A DNA stretch of 23,997 bases, taken from JAFGRR01 sp964499235. GTDB taxonomy: Bacteria > Planctomycetota > Phycisphaerae > UBA1845 > Fen-1342. A program made the position numbers and the translations under genes. The stretch lies in contig CAZCKC010000042.1 of the NCBI GenBank assembly GCA_964499235.1, positions 1-23,997 on the forward strand, read 5' to 3'. The notes below the pieces were generated by a model that saw only the letters and a list, made by a program, of their open reading frames with translations, was not told where the DNA came from and made no database searches. Positions 15,646-23,997 of this stretch are shown piece by piece. Position 1 is the first letter of the stretch; each line of letters opens with the position of its first letter.

Positions 15646-15686
15646 AAAAAAATAGGCCGCCGCGTGCTCAACAGCACACGACGGCC
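15646..15686 (-). terminator. Rho-independent terminator of the lipoprotein gene
   Basis: On the minus strand a 14-base-pair stem (arms 15686-15673 and 15668-15655) with a GTTG loop is followed by TATTTTTTT (T-run 15652-15646). Two stem positions are G-U pairs when read on the minus strand but C-A mismatches on the plus strand, which fits a terminator acting only on minus-strand transcripts. It begins about 37 bases after the lipoprotein stop and insulates the rex-hyd promoter. Confidence 0.85.
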
Positions 15687-15722
15687 TCATTTGCGTTCCC
15701 TGTGCCCCGAAAAGGTCCGGGG

Positions 15723-16286
15723 TTATTCGCCCGCCGCCGCCTCCCCGGCCTCAGCCCCCGCTCCTTCGCTTTCAGCCTCGGTCTCCGGCGACGCGCTGTC
15801 TGTCGGTTCCTCGTCCACCCCCTCCGACTCGCTGTAGCGCCGGCTCGCCTGCCGGACCGCCTCATCCAGCTCGCCCCACGCATTCGCCAAGCCGCTGCGC
15901 AGATCCCGCCACGCTTCGGCACTCGACGCCTGCGCTTCTGCCAGCCGGTCCGCCAGCCGCTCCCGCTCCGCCTCGAGCTTCTCCACGCGCTCCTGCAGCG
16001 ACGCCCGCGCCTCGGCACTCATCTCGCCTGCGCGGGCACGCAGATGGTCAAGCCGCTCCTCAACCTGCGCAAGCCGTTCCGACATGTCCTGCTTGAACGC
16101 CGTCACTTTCTCTTGGGCAAACTCGGAGGCCGTCTCCGCCGCCTCTCCCGCTTCGCGGGTGACATCGCCCGCCGTCGTCGCCGCGCCGTTCTGGCCCGCT
16201 TCGGCATCGCCCTCCTCAGCGCTGCAGCCAACGAGCAGGACCGCGCTCATCCCCAGGATCAACGTCGATCGAAGTAGCCTCATCAT
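15723..16286 (-). CDS. Acidic coiled-coil lipoprotein
   Basis: 187 residues. Signal peptide MMRLLRSTLILGMSAVLLVGC with lipobox LVGC, so the mature protein starts at C21 and is lipid-anchored outside the inner membrane. The segment of about residues 45-155 is a long amphipathic helix rich in Glu, Arg, Ala and Leu (for example ERVEKLEAERERLADRLAEA), a likely coiled coil. The C-terminal ~35 residues are an acidic Ser/Glu/Ala tail without structure. No enzymatic domain is seen and I do not recognise the family; similar proteins are annotated only as hypothetical. AGGAG lies eight bases before the ATG at 16286. Single-gene unit with its own terminator. Possible roles such as envelope spacing are speculation. 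Confidence 0.8.
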   Translation of the reverse strand: MMRLLRSTLILGMSAVLLVGCSAEEGDAEAGQNGAATTAGDVTREAGEAAETASEFAQEKVTAFKQDMSERLAQVEERLDHLRARAGEMSAEARASLQERVEKLEAERERLADRLAEAQASSAEAWRDLRSGLANAWGELDEAVRQASRRYSESEGVDEEPTDSASPETEAESEGAGAEAGEAAAGE

Positions 16287-16631
16287 CGCAATGACTCCTG
16301 TGCAAAGTTCAGTTCAACGACATGCTGCGCCTGCAGCTCCACACGCCGCCGGCGCGCAGCGTCTCTCGACCGCATCAGTCCGTTCTCGCCGCTCGATTCT
16401 ACTTCGCAGCGGCGCCATAACCATTGAAATCATCCCGAGTCCGGACTGCACGGCCAACGCCTCGCCGCTTCGTGTCCACCCCTTTTTTTGAGATGACAAA
16501 ATTTTCATCACGGCCGTCAAGTCGCATAAACCCCGCCATTTCTGCGAGAAAAACTCTCACACGCCGGGGTTCCGCCCGCGACCCTCCCTCGGCACGCCGT
16601 TGCCGCCGAACACGCCCGCTAGGATCCCGCG
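16287..16631. other. Divergent intergenic region, lipoprotein / rhodopsin operon
   Basis: 345 bases between genes that point away from each other, so it must carry at least two promoters. For the minus strand a -10-like TAGAAT is at 16401-16396 without a clear -35. For the plus strand a weak pair TTTTCA (16502-16507), 17 bases, CATAAA (16525-16530) precedes the rhodopsin operon. An AT-rich imperfect palindrome, GATGACAAAATTTTCATC at 16492-16509 (7 of 9 pairs), overlaps that weak -35. No coding frame here looks real. Confidence 0.45.
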
Positions 16632-17165
16632 ATGTCAAATCGAACGCGACCAACAACGTCCAGCATCGCCGTCGCCTGGGTCACAACCGCGGCCGTCGCG
16701 ACCGCGCTCACCGTCGTCGCCGTCCTCCGCCTCGCCGGTCCCAGCTTCGCCGACGGCGCAACCTGGTCCGGCCTCAACCAGCAGGGCGGTCCCGGCTTCC
16801 TTTTCCTGTTGGCCGGAGGGGTGTTCGGCTGGGCGGCCGTCAGCCCCCGCTTCTTCACACGCCAGCTAAGCCAAACCGGTCGCCACCTTCTGCTCGTCCT
16901 GGGCGCCATCGTGGCGTTTGCGGCAACCGAAGGTCTCGGTGCCCTCTTCGTTCCCGCACAACTGCATCCGATCCATCCCCTGACGACCAGCGCCGCCCTG
17001 GCGTTCCTCGTCACCGGCTTCGTGTGCGACCTGCTCGCGCACCTCCCCGGCGACACTGAATCCAGCCCCACGCCGGAAGGCGAATCAAGACAACCCCCGG
17101 TCGGCCACAGCGCCGTACCGTCGCGAGCCAGCACCACCCACGCCTCGGAGCTACGCAATGCCTGA
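16632..17165 (+). CDS. Unrecognised four-helix membrane protein, first gene of the rhodopsin operon
   Basis: 177 residues; family not recognised. Four hydrophobic segments at about 12-34, 54-71, 84-106 and 117-137 suggest an inner-membrane protein, followed by a ~38-residue polar, Ser/Pro-rich tail. Polar residues in or near helices include E100 (AATEGLGALF), H112 and H115 (LHPIHPL) and D133 (FVCDLLAH). No signature of a transporter, carotenoid enzyme or known rhodopsin accessory was found. AGGA at 16621-16624 lies seven bases before the ATG. Its last eight bases overlap the rhodopsin start, so the two are co-translated and probably function together. Possible roles include assembly, pigment delivery or stabilisation of the pump, all speculative. 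Codon use resembles that of its neighbours. Confidence 0.8.
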   Translation: MSNRTRPTTSSIAVAWVTTAAVATALTVVAVLRLAGPSFADGATWSGLNQQGGPGFLFLLAGGVFGWAAVSPRFFTRQLSQTGRHLLLVLGAIVAFAATEGLGALFVPAQLHPIHPLTTSAALAFLVTGFVCDLLAHLPGDTESSPTPEGESRQPPVGHSAVPSRASTTHASELRNA

Positions 17166-17979
17166 CCTGTCACCGTTTTCCTACAACGTGGTCTACAACC
17201 TGCTGTCGCTGACCGTCGCGACCATGGGCGCCGCGTCGATCTACTTCTTTTTCGCCCCGCAGGTCAGTAGCCGCTACCGCCCTGCGATGATCGTTACCGG
17301 CCTCGTGACCACCATCGCCATGTACCACTACTGGCAGATTCGCGGCTCTTGGGCCGCCTCATTCAGCCTCGTCGACGGCACCTACGCCTACCAGGAAGGC
17401 TCGCCCTTCAACGATTTCTACCGCTACGCCGACTGGCTGCTGACGGTGCCGCTGCTCATCGTCGAGCTCGTGGCCGTCCTCGCCCTCGCCAAGCGCGAAT
17501 CCCGCCGCCTGCTGGGTATGCTCGTGCCCGCCGTCATCCTCATGATCGTGCTCGGCTACCCGGGTGAGGCCCAGATCTCGCAGATGGTCGGCGGCGCGTC
17601 CGCCAGCCAGGCGGCCATCTGGGGCTTCTTCATTGCCAGCATGATTCCGTTCCTCTTCATCCTGGCAGTGCTCTACACGAAGTTCTCTGACTCGATCAGC
17701 TCGCAGCCCCCGCGTGTCCAGGGTCTCGTCAAGCTCGCGCGGACGCTCATCCTGATCACTTGGTCGTTCTACCCGGTCGCCTACGTCATCGGGGCACTCG
17801 GCGGCAAGACCGCCGCCGGCGTCATCGGCCTCCAGGTCGGCTACACCATCGCCGACATCACCGCCAAGGCCGGCTTCGGCCTCGTGATCTACCTGATCGC
17901 TCGGGCCAAGACCGAGGCGGATGGCCCTGAACTCGCGCTCGAGGGCCAGAGTCCCGCCGGTCAGCCGGCGACCGCCTGA
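17158..17979 (+). CDS. Xanthorhodopsin-like proton-pumping microbial rhodopsin
   Basis: 273 residues, seven membrane helices; a retinal-binding light-driven outward proton pump of the inner membrane. Helix C reads FYRYADWLLTVPLLIVEL: R89, proton acceptor D92, T96 and donor E103, the DTE pattern of proteorhodopsin and xanthorhodopsin pumps. H57 on helix B (AMYHYWQIRG) is the His partner of the acceptor. Retinal attaches to K237 in IADITAKAGFG, with D233 completing the counter-ion. L100 is the position where Leu gives green and Gln blue absorption in proteorhodopsins. The long B-C loop ending SPFND and the helix E W155-G156 pair resemble xanthorhodopsin, where a glycine opens a carotenoid-antenna site. 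GGAG at 17147-17150 lies seven bases before the ATG, inside the upstream gene. The retinal-forming enzyme is encoded next. Confidence 0.95.
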   Translation: MPDLSPFSYNVVYNLLSLTVATMGAASIYFFFAPQVSSRYRPAMIVTGLVTTIAMYHYWQIRGSWAASFSLVDGTYAYQEGSPFNDFYRYADWLLTVPLLIVELVAVLALAKRESRRLLGMLVPAVILMIVLGYPGEAQISQMVGGASASQAAIWGFFIASMIPFLFILAVLYTKFSDSISSQPPRVQGLVKLARTLILITWSFYPVAYVIGALGGKTAAGVIGLQVGYTIADITAKAGFGLVIYLIARAKTEADGPELALEGQSPAGQPATA

Positions 17980-17998
17980 GACCGCAGCACGTAACTCC

Positions 17999-18032
17999 GG
18001 GTGGTGCGCCGGCCACGGCTGGCGCACCACTC
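17999..18032 (+). repeat. Intercistronic stem-loop between rhodopsin and blh
   Basis: GTGGTGCGCC at 18001-18010 pairs perfectly with GGCGCACCAC at 18021-18030. Pairing continues inward by three more pairs (one G-U) to a CACG loop at 18014-18017 and outward by two (17999-18000 with 18031-18032, one G-U), for about 15 pairs. No T-run follows, so it is not a standard terminator. It lies 20 bases after the rhodopsin stop and ends 26 bases before the blh GTG. It could stabilise the rhodopsin mRNA 3' end or reduce expression of blh relative to the opsin. Confidence 0.7.
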
Positions 18033-18058
18033 ATCCCTTCGCCTCGGTCGAGAGCCCC

Positions 18059-18991
18059 GTGGCCAACACGCGTTACCAATCCGTTGCCCTGGCCCTGACA
18101 CTCGTGGCCTGTTTCTTCGCCCCTTGGGTCGCGGCGGTGCCACTCGCGGGTCAACTCGCTCTGGTGGCCGTCGTCATCGTCTTCTTTGGCCTCCCCCATG
18201 GCGCCTACGACTGGATCGTCGCCGGCCGCTCGCTCAACGCGAGCTTCGGCCGCACGTGGTGGCTGCCGTTCGTAATCGGCTACCTCGGGATCGCCGCCAC
18301 TGTCTTGACCGGCTGGCTGTTGCTACCCCAGCTGCTCATTCCCGCGTTCTTAATCTTCTCCGCCGTCCATTTCGGCGCCGAGTGGGCCGGAATCTCCGCC
18401 CATCGCTCCCTGGAAGCCTGGCTGCGCAGCCTCGGCCGCGGCAGCTGCTACCTCGGCCCCACGCTCCTCGCATGGAGTGGCCCGGTCCACGCCGTCTTCA
18501 ACGCCATGGTTCCCGGCACCGCGTGGTCGCAGAACGCCTTCCTCAGCCTGGGCGTCATCCTGACCGCCGCCGCCGCCGTGCACGTCCTGGTAGAGTGGCA
18601 TCGCCACCGCAACGTTCGCGGCCCGATTCCCGAGCTGCTGGCAGTGCTCACCGTCGCCGCACTTCTCCCGCCGCTCCTCTCGTTTGCCGTCTTCTTCGCC
18701 CTCTGGCACTCGATCCCCCACACGATCGCCCTGATCGAGGATCAGCCGCAACACCGCTTCCGCCACCGCTTCAAGGCCTTCGCCAAGATCACGGCCCCGC
18801 TGGTCGGCATCGCATCAATGGGTGGATTGTTCGTCTGGATCTGGCTCACGCAGAACACGCTGCCACTCGCCGCCGCGCAGGCCGTCGTCTTCGTCGGCCT
18901 CAGCGTCCTCGCCATCCCGCACATGCTCCTCCCGCACGTGCTCACAGCGCTCGAGCCCCGCCTTGCCAAGACGACGGCCGTCGCACACTGA
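18059..18991 (+). CDS. blh: Brp/Blh-family beta-carotene 15,15'-dioxygenase
   Basis: 310 residues, polytopic membrane enzyme that cleaves beta-carotene to two retinals, the chromophore of the rhodopsin encoded upstream. Family histidines that bind iron are visible: GLPHGAYDW (H47), AVHFGAEW (H104), ALWHSIPH (H217, H221) and IPHMLLPH (H288, H293). Start choice: the frame is open from an ATG at 17921, but that would overlap the rhodopsin gene and add an Arg-rich, non-family leader. The GTG at 18059 gives MANTRYQSVALALTLVACFF, a normal first helix; its ribosome-binding site (GAGAG, 18050-18054) is weak, which agrees with lower translation than the opsin. It ends 21 bases before the convergent pgl stop. 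Genes making beta-carotene itself are not in the window. Confidence 0.93.
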   Translation: MANTRYQSVALALTLVACFFAPWVAAVPLAGQLALVAVVIVFFGLPHGAYDWIVAGRSLNASFGRTWWLPFVIGYLGIAATVLTGWLLLPQLLIPAFLIFSAVHFGAEWAGISAHRSLEAWLRSLGRGSCYLGPTLLAWSGPVHAVFNAMVPGTAWSQNAFLSLGVILTAAAAVHVLVEWHRHRNVRGPIPELLAVLTVAALLPPLLSFAVFFALWHSIPHTIALIEDQPQHRFRHRFKAFAKITAPLVGIASMGGLFVWIWLTQNTLPLAAAQAVVFVGLSVLAIPHMLLPHVLTALEPRLAKTTAVAH

Positions 18992-19012
18992 CCAGCCAGA
19001 TTGCAACCCAGC

Positions 19013-19724
19013 TTACAGCAATCGCGTCGCCGCGCGATCCACAAGCCAATGCAGGTGGCCGTCACGCGGCACGATGCCCTGCGCCGGCCGCCGCTCTGGA
19101 TCCGGCGGCTCGCTCAGCGTCGCCGCCAACGCCTCCGCTTTCTGGTCACCCGCCACCACGAACCGAATCTCCCGCGCTGCGTTCAAAACGGGATAAGTCA
19201 ACGTGATCCGCGTCGTCCCAAGCTGCGGCACGTCGTTCGCCACGCACTGCCGCTGCCGCTCATGCAACGCCCGCGTCCGCGGAAACAACGACGCCACGTG
19301 CGCATCATCCCCCATCCCCAACAACACCAGGTCGAAGCGCCCCGCCGGCAAATCCGCCCCCAGCCGCGCGTCGTACGCCGCCGCCGCCGCCTCCACCCCC
19401 CGCTCCGCCTCCATGCGGTACACGCATTGCGAACACACCTTCACCCGGCTCAAAAGCGCCTCGTGCGCCATCCGGTAGTTGCTCTCGGCATCCTCCGGCC
19501 CCACCGCCCGCTCATCTCCGAACCAGACCCGCACCTTCGGCCACCGCACCGCCTCGGCATGCTCCCGCGCCAAAACCTCGTACAACGCCCGCGGCGTCGA
19601 ACCACCCGCCAGGCATACGTGTGCCACGCCGCGCTGCTCAATCGCCTCGCTGAGCAACCGCGCAACCTCGCGCGCCGCGCCCGGCGCCAGCGCTGCCGCG
19701 TCCGCAAACACCGTCACGTTCGGC

Positions 19725-19735
<11 letters not shown>
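19013..19735 (-). CDS. pgl: 6-phosphogluconolactonase
   Basis: 240 residues, usual size for the bacterial enzyme. It hydrolyses 6-phosphoglucono-1,5-lactone, the product of Zwf, to 6-phosphogluconate in the cytosol. Motifs: CLAGGSTPRALY (41-52), WFGDERAVGPEDAESNYRMA (71-90) and LLGMGDDAHVASLFP (138-152), where the common GMGxDGH has alanine in place of the second glycine. The C-terminal TRITLTYPVLNAAREIRFVVAGDQKAEAL pattern is also standard. The ATG at 19735 lies inside the end of zwf (11-base overlap), so the genes are translationally coupled. Last gene of the gnd-zwf-pgl operon. Confidence 0.93.
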
Positions 19736-21188
<1,453 letters not shown>

Positions 21189-21192
21189 CGCC

Positions 21193-22656
21193 CTACTCCG
21201 CCTGCGCCCGCTTGTCCGCCACCAGTTCTTCCTGCCCGTCCCCGATCCAGTCCGTGTGGTAGAACAGCCCCCGCGGCTGGTCCACCCGCTCGTAGGTGTG
21301 CGCGCCGAAGTAATCCCGCTGCGCCTGCAGCAGGTTCGCCGGCAGCCGCGCCCGCCGATACCCGTCGTAATACGCCAACGCCGAGCTCAACGCCGGCGTC
21401 GGAATCCCCGCCTGCACCGCCGCCGCCATCACCCGCCGCCACCCCGGCTCCGCCTTCCGCATCGCATCCACGAAAAAGTCGTCCAGCAGCAAATTCGCCA
21501 AATCCGGCCGCGCCCGGAACGCATCGCGAATGTTCCCCAGGAACCGCGACCGAATGATGCACCCCGCCCGCCACAACATCGCCACCTCCCCCAGCCGCAG
21601 CTTCCACTCCCGCTCATGCGAGATCACCCGCATCAGCTGGAACCCCTGCGTGTAGCTCACGATCTTCGCCGCATACAACGCCTGCTCCAGGTCGCTCAAC
21701 AGCGCCCGCCGATCACCCGCAAAACCCGGCGGCGACGCCGGCAGCCGCTGACTCGCCGCCACCCGCTCCTCCTTCAACGCCGACAGGTACCGCGCAAACA
21801 CCGCCTCCGCGATCAGCGTCAACGGCTGCCCCGCCTCCAGCGCCGTCAACGCCACGTTCTTGCCCGTGCCCTTCTGGCCGGCCGTATCCAGGATCTGCTC
21901 CAGCCGGGCCCGCCCCTCACCATCCCGCTGCCGCAGGATCTCGTGCGTGATCTCAATCAGGAACGAGTCCAGCACCCCCCGGTTCCACCGCTCGAACGTG
22001 TCCGCCGCCTCGTCCAGCGACAACCCCGCCGCCTCCGTCATCAGCTGAAACGTCTCGCAGATCATCTGCATGTCGCCGTACTCGATGCCGTTGTGAACCT
22101 GCTTCACGAAGTGACCCGCCCCGCCTTCACCCACCCAGTCACAGCAGATATCCCCGTCCGGCGTCCGCGCCGCGATCGACTGCAAGATCGGCTTCACGTG
22201 CTCCCACGCCCCCGGCGCGCCGCCCGGCATGATCGACGGCCCCTTCAGCGCCCCCTCCTCCCCCCCCGAGATCCCCGCCCCGACATACTGGAACCCCCGC
22301 TCCGCCAACGCCCGCACCCGCCGGTCCGTGTCATCCTCGTGCGAGTTACCCCCGTCGATCAGGATGTCAGCCTCGTCCAACAGCTCCACCAACGCCTCGA
22401 TCATCTGATCCACCAGCTTGCCCGCCGGTACCATCATCAGGATCCGTCGCGGCCGCTTCAGCTGCTGCACCAGGTCGGCGAGCTCCGGCGCGTTGGCCAT
22501 GTTCAGCGTCCCGCCGTGGCTCGCCAGGAACTGGTCAACCTTCTCGGTCGTCCGGTTGTAGATGATCACCCGGTAGCCGTTCCGCTCCATGTTCAGCGCC
22601 AGGTTCTGCCCCATGACGCCCAGCCCGACCAGCCCGATATCGCCCAGTTCGCTCAT
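21193..22656 (-). CDS. gnd: 6-phosphogluconate dehydrogenase (decarboxylating)
   Basis: 487 residues, the long dimeric type. Converts 6-phosphogluconate to ribulose-5-phosphate and CO2 with NADP+ reduction. Dinucleotide fold GLVGLGVMGQNLA (8-20) followed by IIYNRTTEK (31-39), where the NR pair after the second strand fits NADP+ use. The substrate site has GISGGEEGALKGPSIMPGG (128-146), K185 and E192 in FVKQVHNGIEYGD. The C-terminal helical domain and the end region AQRDYFGAHTYERVDQPRGLFYHTDW are standard. First gene of the operon, transcribed divergently from the pilT-like gene; its own ribosome-binding site (GGGAAAC region) is modest. The 194 bases upstream hold no certain promoter. Confidence 0.96.
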   Translation of the reverse strand: MSELGDIGLVGLGVMGQNLALNMERNGYRVIIYNRTTEKVDQFLASHGGTLNMANAPELADLVQQLKRPRRILMMVPAGKLVDQMIEALVELLDEADILIDGGNSHEDDTDRRVRALAERGFQYVGAGISGGEEGALKGPSIMPGGAPGAWEHVKPILQSIAARTPDGDICCDWVGEGGAGHFVKQVHNGIEYGDMQMICETFQLMTEAAGLSLDEAADTFERWNRGVLDSFLIEITHEILRQRDGEGRARLEQILDTAGQKGTGKNVALTALEAGQPLTLIAEAVFARYLSALKEERVAASQRLPASPPGFAGDRRALLSDLEQALYAAKIVSYTQGFQLMRVISHEREWKLRLGEVAMLWRAGCIIRSRFLGNIRDAFRARPDLANLLLDDFFVDAMRKAEPGWRRVMAAAVQAGIPTPALSSALAYYDGYRRARLPANLLQAQRDYFGAHTYERVDQPRGLFYHTDWIGDGQEELVADKRAQAE

Positions 22657-22850
22657 TGGCCCGTTTCCCGCGGCTCGACCCGTTCAATTCGCCCAACACC
22701 GATCACGCTCTCCATGATAGTCCGTTCTGCGAATTCCCTCCGAGCCGCTGTCCGCCCGCCCTTACATGGCGTTCAGCCGCGCCCGCCGCGCCGCCCGCAT
22801 CCGACGCCGTCCGAAGCGGTAGAACCAAGATCCAGCCCCAGGAGAACCGC

Positions 22851-23993
22851 TTGCCCCCCGAGATCGAATATCTCCCCGCCCGCGGACCCCGCAACCAGCC
22901 CACCATCGACCTCACGCCGGAAACCACCCCCGCGCCCGCCGCCGACGGCCGCCTCTTTGAACTCCTCCGCCTCGTCGTCGAGCGGCAGGCTTCCGATCTC
23001 CACCTCCTCGCCGGCCAGCCGCCCACCCTCCGCGTCAACGGCAAGCTCGAAGCCCTCGCCGAGCCCCGCCTCCGCGGCGAGGAGATCCGCAGCCTGCTCA
23101 CCGAGGCCCTCCCCCAGCGGGCGGCCGACTTCCAGGGTGCTGCCCGCGACGTCGACGGCTCGCTGACCTTCCAGCACGCCGCCGGGCCGGCCCGCTTTCG
23201 CGTCAACGCCTACCGCACCCAGGGCGCTTGGTCCGCCTGCCTCCGCCACATCGCGACGGCCGTCCCCTCACTTGCGGCGCTCGGCTTCCCCGAGGCCGTC
23301 GCCCAGCAGATCATGACCCACCGCGACGGCCTCGTGATCTTCACCGGCGCCACCGGCACCGGAAAATCCTCCAGCATGGCCGCCCTGATCCAGCTCATGG
23401 CCGAACGCCAGCGGCTCCATGTCCTCACCGTCGAGGAGCCGATCGAGTTCGTCTTCAACTCCCGCAGCGGCAGCCTGTTCTCACAACGCGAGGTCGGCCG
23501 CGATGTCGACTCGTTCGCGGCCGGCCTGAAGTACGGCCTCCGCCAGGACCCCGATGTGATCCTCGTCGGCGAGACCCGCGACCGCGAGACGGCGCAGATG
23601 GTGCTCAGCGCGGCCGAGACGGGTCACCTCGTCCTGACCACGCTGCACACGCGCGATGCAAAGGGCGCGCTGACGCGCTTCGTCGACTTGTTCCCGGGTG
23701 ATCAGCATGAAGAGGTGCGCAAGTGGCTCGCGCTGAGCCTGCGCACGGTGGTGAGCCAGCACCTCGTTAGCAGCACGGCCAAGTCCAGCCGCCGCGTGCT
23801 GGCCACCGAGGTGCTGCACAACACCAGCGCCTGCGAGGTGGCGATCCGCACCGGCCGCTTCGAGACGATCGACAGCGTCCTGCAGACGGGTCGCCGGGAC
23901 GGCATGGTCACGCTCGACGACGACCTCGCCCGCCTGTCGCGCGAAGGCAAGATCCCCCCCGACGTCGCCCAACGCTACACCAAGCGCGGCTGA
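22851..23993 (+). CDS. pilT: PilT-family type IV pilus retraction ATPase
   Basis: 380 residues from a TTG start at 22851, chosen because AGGAG at 22840-22844 lies six bases upstream and the product then has the normal PilT length. The frame is open back to 22656, but that part is low-complexity and overlaps the gnd start. It is a hexameric cytoplasmic ATPase that would pull in type IV pili or act in a related secretion machine. N-terminal PAS-like part with VVERQASDLHLLAGQPPTLRVNG (42-64). Then Walker A GATGTGKSS (166-174, K172), Asp-box VEEPIEF (194-200), Walker B region DPDVILVGETRDRETAQ (233-249) and His-box GHLVLTTLHT (258-267). The PilT hallmark AIRNLIRE reads AIRTGRFE here, so a PilU or other paralogue is possible. 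No other pilus gene is in the window. Confidence 0.88.
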   Translation: MPPEIEYLPARGPRNQPTIDLTPETTPAPAADGRLFELLRLVVERQASDLHLLAGQPPTLRVNGKLEALAEPRLRGEEIRSLLTEALPQRAADFQGAARDVDGSLTFQHAAGPARFRVNAYRTQGAWSACLRHIATAVPSLAALGFPEAVAQQIMTHRDGLVIFTGATGTGKSSSMAALIQLMAERQRLHVLTVEEPIEFVFNSRSGSLFSQREVGRDVDSFAAGLKYGLRQDPDVILVGETRDRETAQMVLSAAETGHLVLTTLHTRDAKGALTRFVDLFPGDQHEEVRKWLALSLRTVVSQHLVSSTAKSSRRVLATEVLHNTSACEVAIRTGRFETIDSVLQTGRRDGMVTLDDDLARLSREGKIPPDVAQRYTKRG

Positions 23994-23997
23994 CGCA

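Noticed and set aside
17999..18032. Intrinsic terminator after the rhodopsin gene
   Set aside because: The stem is strong but no T-run follows, and blh lies directly downstream on the same strand.
17921..18058. Possible 46-residue N-terminal extension of the Blh protein from the ATG at 17921
   Set aside because: It would overlap the rhodopsin gene, run through the stem-loop and give an Arg-rich leader unlike any Brp/Blh start; the GTG at 18059 begins a normal first helix.

Overview
The window is GC-rich chromosomal DNA (about 65-70% GC by eye) from what is most likely a member of the Planctomycetota, class Phycisphaerae. The best lineage clue is the secreted protein at 5393-7240. It ends in two dockerin-like EF-hand loops of the 'GDLNCDGxVDFFDIDPFV' type, which I recall as common at the C-termini of exported planctomycete proteins. 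A 100-N run at 2257-2356 marks a scaffold join, so this is a draft assembly, possibly metagenomic. No rRNA, tRNA, CRISPR array, transposase or integrase was recognised.

Layout, left to right. (1) 1-4081: surface-polysaccharide genes. On the minus strand are a Wzt-like ABC ATPase (its C-terminal end leaves the window) and its Wzm-like permease. After the gap, on the plus strand, are an FkbM-type methyltransferase (5' end in the gap) and a family 2 glycosyltransferase. (2) 4173-7240: an aldo/keto reductase (+) and the secreted dockerin-like protein (-), convergent. (3) 7463-15437, minus strand: a tightly packed hydrogenase operon, rex-hydC-hydB-hydA-hydS-spoIIE-type phosphatase. It combines a trimeric HydABC [FeFe]-hydrogenase of the electron-bifurcating type, a PAS-containing sensory [FeFe]-hydrogenase lacking the proton-transfer cysteine, a PP2C/SpoIIE phosphatase and the NADH-responsive repressor Rex. 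A sigma70-type promoter (perfect TTGACA, 17-bp spacer, GATAGT) lies upstream of rex and is bracketed by two 9-2-9 palindromes resembling a variant Rex box. (4) 15723-16286: an acidic coiled-coil lipoprotein with a clear intrinsic terminator. (5) 16632-18991, plus strand: a phototrophy operon made of an unrecognised four-helix membrane protein, a xanthorhodopsin-like proton-pumping rhodopsin (D92/T96/E103, K237) and a Brp/Blh beta-carotene cleavage enzyme that would make retinal. A long stem-loop sits between the last two genes. (6) 19013-22656, minus strand: gnd-zwf-pgl, the complete oxidative pentose phosphate branch. (7) 22851-23993, plus strand: a PilT-family ATPase.

Inferred working picture: the cell can dispose of or take up reducing equivalents as H2, under control of NADH/NAD+ (Rex) and perhaps H2 itself (HydS plus phosphatase). 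It can also add light-driven proton motive force through the rhodopsin and make NADPH through the pentose phosphate branch. The hydrogenase maturases HydE/F/G and the carotenoid synthesis genes are not in this window and must lie elsewhere if the systems are active. The most novel elements are the unknown membrane protein coupled to the rhodopsin, the rhodopsin-blh intercistronic hairpin, the variant Rex operators, and the sensory hydrogenase/phosphatase pair fused to the end of a bifurcating hydrogenase operon.
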